Shown here one piece after another: positions 1 to 6,551 of a stretch of 6,551 nucleotides of DNA. How positions within the stretch are numbered: position 1 is the stretch's first letter; every line of letters starts with the position of its first letter. The stretch is from the NCBI GenBank assembly GCA_024762625.1, contig JANTHA010000122.1:1-6551 (forward strand), given 5' to 3'. Under the pieces are notes generated by a model. It was not told the DNA's origin. It made no database searches and worked only from the letters and a program-made list of their open reading frames with translations. This stretch comes from Thiotrichaceae bacterium (GTDB lineage: Bacteria > Pseudomonadota > Gammaproteobacteria > Thiotrichales > Thiotrichaceae). Both the position numbers and the translations under genes were made by a program.

Positions 1-60
1 GAAAAATGGAGCATTTTGTTGAATTCCTGTCGTTGCTTCGACGCGCGATTCGCTGCATGC

Positions 61-91
61 TTCGCATTTGCGAACCGATTAACGCGCCTTC
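61..91. repeat. Small palindromic repeat unit, copy A
   Basis: A perfect 6-bp inverted repeat, TTCGCA/TGCGAA (61-66 and 69-74, 2-nt loop), is followed after one base by the 16-mer CGATTAACGCGCCTTC (76-91). The same 16-mer recurs exactly at 183-198, again just downstream of a TTCGC-type hairpin. Two copies of a hairpin plus the same 16-mer within about 110 bp point to a dispersed noncoding repeat rather than chance. Copy A lacks the closing arm that makes copy B a long stem, so it may be a truncated or diverged unit. The bases to its left (1-60) are also rich in CGCG and TTCG motifs and may belong to the same element. No gene is recognisable in 1-207. Confidence 0.6.
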
Positions 92-128
92 ATCGGGATA
101 AATAGGTTTTTAATCTAACAGGGTTATT

Positions 129-181
129 AAAAAAGTTTTTCAAAGCTTGAAGTAGCCCCGTTTTTCGCTACGCGAAACGGG
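129..181 (-). terminator. Possible purL transcription termination region
   Basis: Reading leftward from purL, the transcript meets the strong hairpin at 157-181. Next comes a weak 5-bp A/T hairpin, TTCAA/TTGAA (139-143 and 147-151), and then a run of six T on the minus strand (complement of 129-134). The strong hairpin is not directly followed by a T-run, and the hairpin nearest the T-run is weak, so this is not a textbook intrinsic terminator. It is the only terminator-like arrangement downstream of purL in the window. Confidence 0.3.
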
Positions 182-214
182 ACGATTAACGCGCCTTCGG
201 GGCGGCGTTAATCG
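157..214. repeat. Small palindromic repeat unit, copy B, overlapping the purL stop codon
   Basis: Two hairpins stand side by side. The first pairs TTTCGC (163-168) with GCGAAA (172-177) around a TAC loop and is extended by CCCG/CGGG (157-160 and 178-181), with two unpaired T. The second is a perfect 10-bp stem, CGATTAACGC (183-192) with GCGTTAATCG (205-214). Its 12-nt interior contains CC-TTCG-GG (194-201) on the plus strand. Bases 183-198 are identical to 76-91 in copy A. The right arm lies inside the end of purL: the complement of 208-210 is the TAA stop codon. In the purL mRNA this would be a stable structure around the stop codon, where REP-like elements often protect a 3' end or attenuate read-through; that role is inferred. 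Confidence 0.65.
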
Positions 215-3200
215 ACCCAGGCTCTGGCGTTTCTGAAGAGGCGCATCCAGGGGCTGTCTTCTTCCCAGTCTTCGGGATGCCATGAGTTGGTTACGGTGCG
301 GATGACGCGTTCAGGGTGCGGCATCATGATGGTAAAACGGCCATCGGTGTTGCATAGTCCTGTTAGTCCGAGTTCGGATCCGTTGGGGTTTTCCGGATAG
401 TGTTGTGTGGGAGTCCCGTGATTGTCGATATAGCGCAGGCTTGCAAAGCCGTTGCTGATCACATCTTTTGCCTTGATCGGGTTCTGAAAAACGGCGCGGC
501 CTTCGCCGTGTGCGACTGCAATGGGTAGTCTGGAGCCGGCCATGTCGCGCAGCAGGATGGACGGTGAATCCATGATTTCGACCATCGCGACGCGCGCTTC
601 GAATTGTTCCGACTCGTTGCGATAGAAGGCGGGCCAGTGTTTAGCGCCAGGTATCATGTGACGTAGATGCGAGAACATCTGGCAGCCATTGCAGACGCCT
701 AGTCCGAATACATCTCTACGCTCGAAAAATGCCGAGAATTCATCACGGGCGCGTTCATTATGCAAAATGGTTTTAGCCCAGCCGCCGCCCGCGCCAAGCA
801 CGTCGCCGTAGGAAAAACCACCACAGGCGACCAGACCGCTAAAGCCGTCCAGCGTGGTGCGTCCGCTGATGATGTCGGTCATGTGTACATCGACGGCGCG
901 GAAACCGGCGCGGTCAAAGGCCACGGCCATTTCCTGTTGGCCGTTGACGCCTTGTTCACGCAGAATGGCTACATCGGGTCGCACGCCTTTGTTAATATAA
1001 GGGGCTGCAATGTCATCGTTTATGTCGAAATGCAGCGTGGCGCTCAAGCCTGGATCTTTCTTGTTGATTTCTTCGTTATCAATGCGTTCAAATTCCTGAA
1101 GCGCACATTCGTCATTGTCGCGCAGCGCCTGCATGCGATAACTGGTTTCCGCCCAGGCGCTTTGTAGAGTGCTGCGTTCGCTGCTGAAAATGATCTTGCG
1201 CGCCCAGCTAAACTCGACCTTGTCGTTATTGCCAGGCTTGCCGATGACATGCGAATAATGACCGAGACCGGCTTCGCGCAACGCCGAGAGCACTTCCTCG
1301 GTATCGGTGTGATGCACCTGAATGACTGCGCCGAGTTCTTCATTAAACAGCGCTTCCAGGGGCGTTTTGCCGACATCATCCAGATGTATGTCCATACCGC
1401 AATGCCCGGCGAAGGACATTTCACACAGGGTGGCAAGCAGGCCGCCATCGGAACGGTCATGGTAGGCCATTAGCTTGCCTTCTTGATTCAGTTCCTGGAT
1501 AACGCTGAAAAAGTGAATTAAGGCATCCGGGTCATTCAGATCGGGCGCATGCGCCCCGACTTGTGAGTAAACCTGCGACAGCGCCGAGGCGGCAAGACGG
1601 TTTTTACCCTTGCCGAGGTCGATCAGTATCAAATCGCTGTCTCCCTTGTTGCAGCGCAGCTCGGGCGTGAGCGTCTTGCGCACGTCATCGACGATGGCGA
1701 AACTGGAAATGATTAGCGATAGCGGTGCGGCCATCTCGTAATGCTCCGTTCCTTTTTCTGTGCTTTGATCCCAGACCGTCTTCATTGATAGCGAATCCTT
1801 GCCGACCGGGATAGCGATGCCCAGTTTCGGGCAGAGTTCTTCGCCTACGGCTTTCACGGTGTCGAACAGCGCAGCATCCTCGCCTTCGTGTCCGGCTGCC
1901 GCCATCCAGTTGGCGGAGAGGAATATATCCGAGATTTTGCCTATTTTTGCAGCGGATATATTGGTAATCGCTTCGCCAATCGCCATACGCCCGGAAGCTG
2001 CCGGATTCACCAGCGCAATCGGCGTACGCTCGCCCATCGCCATCGCCTCGCCAGCGTAGCCCACATAATCGGAGCAACTCACCGCAACGTCGGCGACCGG
2101 AACCTGCCAGGGGCCGACCATCTGGTCGCGGTTCACCATGCCGGTAATGCTGCGATCGCCAATGGTGATCAGAAAGGATTTGGACGCCACGGTAGGCAGG
2201 CGCAGCACGCGCTCAATGGCGTCTTCCAGTTCAATGTCTTGCAGCGCCAGTTCGGGTTTGTGAAAGGTTTTGTGGTGGACGTCGCGCAGCATCTTGGGCG
2301 GTTTGCCAAGCAGCATGTCCATCGACATATCGACTGGATAATTGTCGAAATAGCCGTCGCCCACCAGCAGGCGGCGTTCCTCGGTCGCCATGCCAACGAC
2401 GGCGTAAATGGCGCGTTCGCGTTCGCAGAGCGCCTTGAAGGTCTCCAGCTTGTCTTCTGCAATCGCGAGCACATAACGTTCCTGCGCTTCGTTGCACCAG
2501 ATTTCCATGGGCGACATGCCGGGTTCGTCATTGGGTACGGCGCGCAGTTCGAATTTACCGCCGCGCCCTGCATCATCAACGATTTCGGGAAGCGCATTGG
2601 AAAGGCCGCCTGCGCCGACATCATGCAGCCACAGTATCGGGTTGTCATCGCCCATCGCGACGCAACGGTCGATGACTTCCTGCGCGCGACGCTCCATTTC
2701 GGGGTTGCCGCGCTGCACCGAAGCGAAATCCAGCGTTTCGTCGCTGGTTCCGCTTGCCATGGAGGAGGCAGCGCCGCCGCCGAGACCGATCAGCATGGCC
2801 GGGCCGCCGAGCACCACGATAGGTGTATCGACCGGCACCTCTTTCATCTCAATGTTATTGTGGCGAATATTGCCAAGTCCGCCCGCCAGCATGATCGGTT
2901 TATGATAACCGCGCAATTCCTTGTCAGATCTGGGGCCGGGGACTTCGGCTTCGTAGGTGCGGAAATAACCCGCGATATTGGGTCGCCCGAATTCGTTATT
3001 AAAAGCGGCCGCGCCGATCGGTCCTTCCAGCATGATGTTAAGCGCGCTGTCGATGCGTCCGGGTTTGCCGTGATCTTTTTCCCAGGGCATCGGATAGCCT
3101 GGAATTTTCAGGTTGGAGACCGAAAATCCGCACAACCCCACCTTGGGTTTTGATCCGTTGCCGGTTGCGCCTTCATCGCGTATTTCACCGCCTGAGCCGG

Positions 3201-4143
3201 TCGCCGCGCCCGGAAAGGGTGAAATGGCGGTCGGGTGGTTATGAGTTTCAACCTTCATCAACATATGCACCGGTTCTTCGGATAAACCATATTCATGGTT
3301 GCCGCTATTCGGGAAAAAACGGGTCGCAAGCGGGCCTTCCACAACTGAGGCGTTATCGTGATAAGCGGATAAAACGCCTTCGGGAGATTGTTGATAGGTG
3401 TTTTTGATCATGCCGAACAGCGTCTTGTCCTGTTTCTGTCCGTCGATAACCCAATCAGCGTTAAATATTTTGTGGCGGCAATGTTCCGAATTGGCTTGCG
3501 CAAACATCATTAATTCGACATCAGTGGGGTCGCGCTCAAGTTCCTCGTAATTATCCGCAAGATACTGGATTTCATCGGCGGATAGCGCCAGGCCCAGGTC
3601 TGTATTCGCCTGGATTAGCGCCGCCGTCGGGTTATCGCCCAGGGGAATGGTTTTGAGTGGGGCGGGTTCCGCATCACTGAATAGCGCTTCGGCTTCGCTG
3701 CCATCATCCATGACTACTTCGGTCATGCGATCATGAAGCTGCTGTTTGACGAATGCGCGCTGGTCAACCGTCATTTGAGTGAAATCATCTTTGTATTCTA
3801 CAAAATAAGCGATGCCGCGCTCGACCCGCTCGACAATGGTCAGTTTACAGTTATGCAGAATATCAGTCGCCTTGCTCGACCAGGGGGAAATGGTGCCGGG
3901 GCGCGGTGTAACCAGAAATAACTCGCCAGGCGGCTCATCAGCTTCAGAATGATCGCCCTCTCCATATTCAAGCAGTTCTTTCAGTAGCGCCAACTCATCT
4001 TCATTCATGGTTTTGGCGGATTTTACAAAATGCCAGTAGCGCGCATGAATATTAATAATATCAGGGATATGTTTTTGCAGATTTTTAAGTAACTTGTTTT
4101 TATTGAAATCAGAAAAAGCGCGATTGCCAGGGAGTATTAGCAT
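208..4143 (-). CDS. purL: Phosphoribosylformylglycinamidine synthase (FGAM synthase), large single-chain type
   Basis: PurL carries out step four of purine synthesis in the cytoplasm: FGAR, glutamine and ATP give FGAM, glutamate, ADP and phosphate. The 1,311-residue product is close in length to E. coli PurL (1,295) and resembles it throughout. The N-terminal PurS-like domain (about 1-165) holds the [17 protein letters not shown] segment. The synthetase core shows [10 protein letters not shown] (His221, Cys222), [12 protein letters not shown] (His301, His303), a glycine-rich ATP-binding stretch, [14 protein letters not shown] (from His507), GDRSITGM (from 662) and HDRSDGG (895-901). The C-terminal class I glutaminase (about 1055-1311) has its triad: Cys1151 in GVCNGCQM, and His1276 and Glu1278 in PHPERV. 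The Cys-His spacing of 125 equals that of the Salmonella enzyme (from memory). The ATG start matches the N-terminus of homologues; the ribosome site is weak (AAAGG, complement of 4155-4159, 11 nt upstream). The last residues and the stop overlap a palindromic repeat. Gly1120 replaces the Glu of the E. coli GAGEGWA motif. Confidence 0.98.
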   Translation of the reverse strand: MLILPGNRAFSDFNKNKLLKNLQKHIPDIINIHARYWHFVKSAKTMNEDELALLKELLEYGEGDHSEADEPPGELFLVTPRPGTISPWSSKATDILHNCKLTIVERVERGIAYFVEYKDDFTQMTVDQRAFVKQQLHDRMTEVVMDDGSEAEALFSDAEPAPLKTIPLGDNPTAALIQANTDLGLALSADEIQYLADNYEELERDPTDVELMMFAQANSEHCRHKIFNADWVIDGQKQDKTLFGMIKNTYQQSPEGVLSAYHDNASVVEGPLATRFFPNSGNHEYGLSEEPVHMLMKVETHNHPTAISPFPGAATGSGGEIRDEGATGNGSKPKVGLCGFSVSNLKIPGYPMPWEKDHGKPGRIDSALNIMLEGPIGAAAFNNEFGRPNIAGYFRTYEAEVPGPRSDKELRGYHKPIMLAGGLGNIRHNNIEMKEVPVDTPIVVLGGPAMLIGLGGGAASSMASGTSDETLDFASVQRGNPEMERRAQEVIDRCVAMGDDNPILWLHDVGAGGLSNALPEIVDDAGRGGKFELRAVPNDEPGMSPMEIWCNEAQERYVLAIAEDKLETFKALCERERAIYAVVGMATEERRLLVGDGYFDNYPVDMSMDMLLGKPPKMLRDVHHKTFHKPELALQDIELEDAIERVLRLPTVASKSFLITIGDRSITGMVNRDQMVGPWQVPVADVAVSCSDYVGYAGEAMAMGERTPIALVNPAASGRMAIGEAITNISAAKIGKISDIFLSANWMAAAGHEGEDAALFDTVKAVGEELCPKLGIAIPVGKDSLSMKTVWDQSTEKGTEHYEMAAPLSLIISSFAIVDDVRKTLTPELRCNKGDSDLILIDLGKGKNRLAASALSQVYSQVGAHAPDLNDPDALIHFFSVIQELNQEGKLMAYHDRSDGGLLATLCEMSFAGHCGMDIHLDDVGKTPLEALFNEELGAVIQVHHTDTEEVLSALREAGLGHYSHVIGKPGNNDKVEFSWARKIIFSSERSTLQSAWAETSYRMQALRDNDECALQEFERIDNEEINKKDPGLSATLHFDINDDIAAPYINKGVRPDVAILREQGVNGQQEMAVAFDRAGFRAVDVHMTDIISGRTTLDGFSGLVACGGFSYGDVLGAGGGWAKTILHNERARDEFSAFFERRDVFGLGVCNGCQMFSHLRHMIPGAKHWPAFYRNESEQFEARVAMVEIMDSPSILLRDMAGSRLPIAVAHGEGRAVFQNPIKAKDVISNGFASLRYIDNHGTPTQHYPENPNGSELGLTGLCNTDGRFTIMMPHPERVIRTVTNSWHPEDWEEDSPWMRLFRNARAWVD

Positions 4144-4183
4144 ACTTCAAATAACCTTTGGGGCTGGTTTAATCAACCCATGT

Positions 4184-4210
4184 ATCATAAAACAAATTCC
4201 TCGGTGGCAC
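4184..4210 (-). promoter_or_regulatory. Weak sigma70-like promoter candidate for purL
   Basis: On the minus strand, a TATGAT -10 (complement of 4184-4189, 5/6 to consensus) lies 15 bp after GTGCCA (complement of 4205-4210, 4/6 to the -35 consensus). It would start transcription about 35 nt before the purL ATG. The spacer is short and the -35 poor. No PurR-type operator (ACGCAAACGTTTGCGT) is visible. The 110-bp gap is otherwise A/T-rich with an 8-nt direct repeat, TTTTTGAT (plus strand, in 4214-4233). No hairpin-plus-T-run ends the upstream gene here, so purL may also receive read-through transcription. Confidence 0.3.
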
Positions 4211-4253
4211 CTGTTTTTTTGATTATTTTTGATCCTGTTATATTAAGGCTTGA

Positions 4254-6245
4254 TTATTTGACAATAACACGGAATTTTAAGTTGAAGTTAGGCGCGCTGG
4301 CCGCGGTTTTGGGTTGAAATGCGCCATTCATGGATGAGCGTAGGTTGGTGATGTTGGCGTCCGCTCCTTCAGCGTCGGCAGTTGCGGCATACGTGAAATT
4401 TGCGCCATTATTATTCGAATACGCCGTGCCCGCCAGACTCAGCCCGCTGCTGGGTGAGCCATTGACAAAATAGGGGGCTTTACAATTACCTGTATTACTC
4501 ACGCATAGTTTGGTATTCGCCGGAATCAAGTCTGATATTTTTATGCTGTTATTATCCGCCGCCTGGTTGCCATCATTTTTAGCGGTGATAATATATTCGA
4601 GCACACTGCCCGGTATGGCTTTCGGGTTGCTCGCGCCGTTGTATGGGTCATATATGGTTAGCACTGACTTTGCCAGGCTAATAATGGGTGAGGAGGTATT
4701 ACTCTGTCCCAAACTGTTTTTGAAAGAACTCGGGTCGGTATCGCGCGTCGGTAAATAACCAGGGCATGAGTTGGCCTTTTTACTGGCTACAGTGGTGGCT
4801 GAAAGTTCCCAGCAACGACTAGTATCAGAATCGGTGTAATTGGGCGTTAAACTCACCGATTCACCTGTGGCAGCGCCACCTAAACGACTACTTTGTGATG
4901 AATTCCAGCTTACAGTCACCCCATTAATACTGGTCGGTTTGGCGTCAATAGAACCACCTGAGCCATACGTCATGTAATCAACCGGAACAGCATTAAATGT
5001 GCCGGAGTTTCCATTTAATACAGTGGCATCAGTGTTAGAAGGTTTGAGTAACAGCACATCATCGGCTGAATTGGCAAGTACCGCTGTTGAACCACCGGAG
5101 TAAATATGATGAACGCCTCCCGAGCTAGTGTTAGTACCGGAGCCTGAATAAAAAATAACATAATCACCCGTTGATACATTGATATCCGGCAAGCGATAGT
5201 TTTGACTGCTACCATCCTGGCTGCTGACCAAATAGTTAAGAATTGTGCCATTGCTGAGTACGCTAAACTCGATAAATTCTTTAATCGCTGTTGATTGCTG
5301 ATACATCACTTCGTTAATCTTTAAATTAGCATAGGTTTTAACAATCGGTTCCATCACCCAGTATGCGACCTCTTCGCTGGTATGATTACGGTCTGTATCG
5401 GATACGGTATCTTCATCAATCGCCAGGTTCAGTTGATTCGTTACCGGATTTGAACCAAAGAGTACAACCCAACCGCCATCGCCACCGTCCATGGCCGAAA
5501 TGGTTGCAGTGGCAAAACTGTAACTGCGGGGTAAATTATAGGTATAGGGTGGACTGTTTTTTACGCCTCGAATCGTGTCTACACCCCGGGCAATTTTGAG
5601 ATAGGCGTTTGCCAGAACATATTCCGCTTCCTCAGCAATAAAATAACCCAGCGTTTCGGTCGTGGGCGATGTTATCGTCGTTTCGCCAGTGTGTTTGCCG
5701 ACACAGATCGCTGAATTAGTCGCAGAGTTGGTTCGGCTGCAATTATTTGACCAGAACGTGACATAGTTAGGATTATTGTAAGACATCACCTGACCCGTAA
5801 TAACAGGCTTTGTATAGTTTTGAACTTTACTACCTGTCACATTAACCATTCTGGAAATTTGCCAGGCATTCTTTTTATTGGTTTGAGTGGAAGTAACCGT
5901 ATGTGCTTCATATTTGATAGGTAATGTGTAGGAACCTTCTTCAGAAATCGTACAATACACATCAGAGGCCGTAACCGCATTTGAATTGGGCGGGCGTTGA
6001 GCCTTAACCTGAACCGAGCCGCCAATAAGTCGAACCCGCACCGAAGCTTCATTACTGGCGCTTGATGGGAGATTATAAGTGCAGGCGACCACCGGATTTG
6101 AGTAGCTATTCGCAAGCGTTAATGTTTTCCAGGCGTTACTTACGTTGCTGATTTTCACCATCTCAAGGTATGACGTGATGGGATATGAGCTCGCCAGTAA
6201 CGGGAACAACATAGCAATGATAAGAAATAAGAGCCTGAGAGTCAT
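4254..6245 (-). CDS. Exported multidomain protein: beta-repeat region, lamin-tail-like domain and DUF11-like domain
   Basis: The 663-residue protein of unknown function is probably secreted or on the cell surface. A Sec signal peptide is clear: Arg4, a hydrophobic core at 5-17, and a likely cut after Ala-Ser-Ser (18-20). Residues 30-300 hold three diverged repeats. They share a PVV or PVI strand (or ATATIS), a middle strand (VRVRLIGG, VTFWSNN, WVVLFGS) and an acidic close (VYCTISEEG, LGYFIAEEAE, VAYWVMEP). This pattern recalls H-type-lectin-like beta sandwiches, which is tentative. Residues 306-510 look like a lamin tail domain (LKINEVMYQ, EFIEF, GDYVIFYSG, the CWELS region). Residues 521-663 look like a DUF11 beta domain (NPKAIPGSVLEYIITAKNDG, SDLIPANT). 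The eight cysteines lie as four local pairs: 55/98, 169/181, 478/494, 581/588. No C-terminal anchor or sorting signal is seen. No Shine-Dalgarno sequence precedes the ATG, which is placed by the signal peptide. The gene is richer in A/T than purL. Residue assignments come from pattern recognition, not a search. Confidence 0.85.
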   Translation of the reverse strand: MTLRLLFLIIAMLFPLLASSYPITSYLEMVKISNVSNAWKTLTLANSYSNPVVACTYNLPSSASNEASVRVRLIGGSVQVKAQRPPNSNAVTASDVYCTISEEGSYTLPIKYEAHTVTSTQTNKKNAWQISRMVNVTGSKVQNYTKPVITGQVMSYNNPNYVTFWSNNCSRTNSATNSAICVGKHTGETTITSPTTETLGYFIAEEAEYVLANAYLKIARGVDTIRGVKNSPPYTYNLPRSYSFATATISAMDGGDGGWVVLFGSNPVTNQLNLAIDEDTVSDTDRNHTSEEVAYWVMEPIVKTYANLKINEVMYQQSTAIKEFIEFSVLSNGTILNYLVSSQDGSSQNYRLPDINVSTGDYVIFYSGSGTNTSSGGVHHIYSGGSTAVLANSADDVLLLKPSNTDATVLNGNSGTFNAVPVDYMTYGSGGSIDAKPTSINGVTVSWNSSQSSRLGGAATGESVSLTPNYTDSDTSRCWELSATTVASKKANSCPGYLPTRDTDPSSFKNSLGQSNTSSPIISLAKSVLTIYDPYNGASNPKAIPGSVLEYIITAKNDGNQAADNNSIKISDLIPANTKLCVSNTGNCKAPYFVNGSPSSGLSLAGTAYSNNNGANFTYAATADAEGADANITNLRSSMNGAFQPKTAASAPNFNLKFRVIVK

Positions 6246-6333
6246 TGATTTTTATTTGAAAAGGAGTGTGTTGACCCCATATTATGATAAGCAAGCTTGA
6301 TAAGGGCTGAATAAATATTTCTGGCAATTGACG

Positions 6334-6361
6334 CTGACAGGAACTTTAAAACCTGTAGAAT
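6334..6361 (+). promoter_or_regulatory. Sigma70-like promoter candidate for ssrA
   Basis: CTGACA (6334-6339, 5/6 to the -35 consensus) and TAGAAT (6356-6361, 5/6 to the -10 consensus) are separated by 16 bp and point toward ssrA. Transcription would start near 6368, giving a leader of about 50 nt that RNase P would remove at G6419. An inverted repeat, ACAGG/CCTGT (6337-6341 and 6352-6356), lies across the spacer and touches both promoter boxes. A TATAAG at 6388-6393 is an alternative -10 closer to the gene, but it has no recognisable -35. Confidence 0.45.
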
Positions 6362-6465
6362 GTCCAATTAACACGAAATAAAGTGCTTATAAGGCACGCC
6401 TATCATCATTAAAACTCTGGGGGCGATCTGGCTTCGACGCGGATCACGAAACCTGAGGAGCATGT

Positions 6466-6493
6466 AGTGGATTTAGTGACCACTTAAACACTA
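6466..6493 (+). other. tmRNA pseudoknot PK1
   Basis: Two interleaved stems form an H-type pseudoknot: AGTGG (6466-6470) pairs with CCACT (6480-6484), and TAGTG (6474-6478) pairs with CACTA (6489-6493). The second stem can extend by a T-G wobble (6473 with 6494). PK1 lies upstream of the resume codon in tmRNAs, here 17 nt before it, and is needed for correct positioning of the tag frame in E. coli. The stems are perfect but richer in A/T than those of E. coli. Confidence 0.85.
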
Positions 6494-6510
6494 GCTAAAA
6501 ACTTTTAGTT

Positions 6511-6546
6511 GCCAATGATGACAACTACGCTCTAGCTGCTTAATAA
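6511..6546 (+). other. tmRNA proteolysis-tag reading frame (ANDDNYALAA)
   Basis: From the resume codon GCC at 6511 the frame reads A-N-D-D-N-Y-A-L-A-A and then TAA TAA. With the alanine carried by tmRNA itself, the added tag is (A)ANDDNYALAA. The E. coli tag is (A)ANDENYALAA, so only Glu to Asp at the fourth encoded codon differs. The C-terminal LAA is the degron recognised by ClpXP, and the internal N-Y region is the SspB/ClpA contact in E. coli. The same tag is known from pseudomonads (from memory). The TAG four bases upstream of the resume codon fits the conserved upstream element. Confidence 0.95.
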
Positions 6547-6551
6547 GCATC

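Larger units (their letters stand above)
6419..6551 (+). ncRNA. ssrA: Transfer-messenger RNA (tmRNA), 5' part, cut by the window edge
   Basis: tmRNA rescues stalled ribosomes together with SmpB: it enters as an alanyl-tRNA mimic and then serves as the message for a degradation tag. The 5' end starts GGGGGCGATCTGG and continues CTTCGACG, matching the tRNA-like 5' arm of E. coli tmRNA (GGGGCTGATTCTGGATTCGACG). It is followed by CGAAACC and GAGGAGCATG, pseudoknot PK1, the TAGTT element before the resume codon, and a tag frame ending in TAATAA. It is the one-piece form, since the 5' acceptor arm leads directly into PK1 and the tag. Only 133 nt are present. Pseudoknots 2-4 and the 3' acceptor arm with CCA lie beyond the right edge. 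The mature end at G6419 is set by homology and may be off by a base. Confidence 0.97.

Noticed and set aside
1..75. A minus-strand frame with ATG near 69 running off the left edge, giving an Arg/Ser-rich peptide.
   Set aside because: It lies within the palindromic repeat region, has no ribosome site and reads as repeat-derived low-complexity sequence.
183..214. Stem-loop pair considered as a CRISPR repeat or an integration attachment site.
   Set aside because: There are only two partial copies with unlike spacing and no cas gene or integrase nearby; a REP-like palindrome explains it better.
1044..1460. Other open frames of 60-160 codons within purL on both strands (also at 760-1167, 1685-2077, 2169-2648, 2492-2905).
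   Set aside because: All overlap the complete purL frame, show low-complexity Arg/Cys/Ala-rich products and have no ribosome sites or motifs. They are shadows.
1888..3153. A 421-codon open frame on the plus strand inside purL.
   Set aside because: It is fully antisense to well-conserved purL. Its product is a His/Arg/Ala-rich string without recognisable domains, as expected from the reverse strand of a G+C-rich gene.
4205..4224. GGTGGCACC followed by a run of seven T on the plus strand, resembling an intrinsic terminator.
   Set aside because: The GGTG/CACC arms would leave only a one-base loop and cannot form a hairpin, and no plus-strand gene ends there.
5015..5251. Short open frames inside the exported-protein gene (also 4510-4758, 5363-5599, 5837-6115).
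   Set aside because: They lie in other frames of a gene with a clear signal peptide and domain structure, and none has its own start context or recognisable product.

Overview
The window fits a gammaproteobacterium. The first piece of evidence is a long single-chain PurL of about 1,300 residues, with the glutaminase fused at its C-terminus. The second is a one-piece tmRNA whose tag, ANDDNYALAA, differs from the E. coli tag at one residue. I cannot name the genus. The hairpin-rich repeat at the left edge recalls small dispersed palindromes of environmental gammaproteobacteria, but that is only an impression.

Layout from left to right. Bases 1-207 are noncoding and lie downstream of purL. They hold two copies of a small palindromic repeat unit, the second of which runs into the end of purL and supplies its stop codon. 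Bases 208-4143 (minus strand) are a complete purL. Bases 4144-4253 are a 110-bp A/T-rich gap with a weak purL promoter candidate and no convincing terminator. Bases 4254-6245 (minus strand) encode a 663-residue exported protein. It has a signal peptide, three tandem beta-rich repeats, a lamin-tail-like domain and a C-terminal DUF11-like domain. Bases 6246-6418 are a divergent intergenic region with a sigma70-like promoter pointing right. From 6419 to the right edge (plus strand) lies the 5' part of ssrA (tmRNA), with pseudoknot PK1 and the full tag reading frame; the 3' part lies outside the window.

The genes do not form an obvious pathway. purL acts in purine synthesis, ssrA in ribosome rescue, and both are housekeeping genes. 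The exported protein between them is the accessory element: it is visibly richer in A/T than purL and has the modular make-up of a cell-surface or secreted protein. purL and the exported gene are co-oriented, so read-through from the latter into purL is possible. I see no CRISPR array, transposase, toxin-antitoxin pair or defence cassette. The most unusual items are the repeat that forms the end of purL and the modular exported protein with locally paired cysteines.
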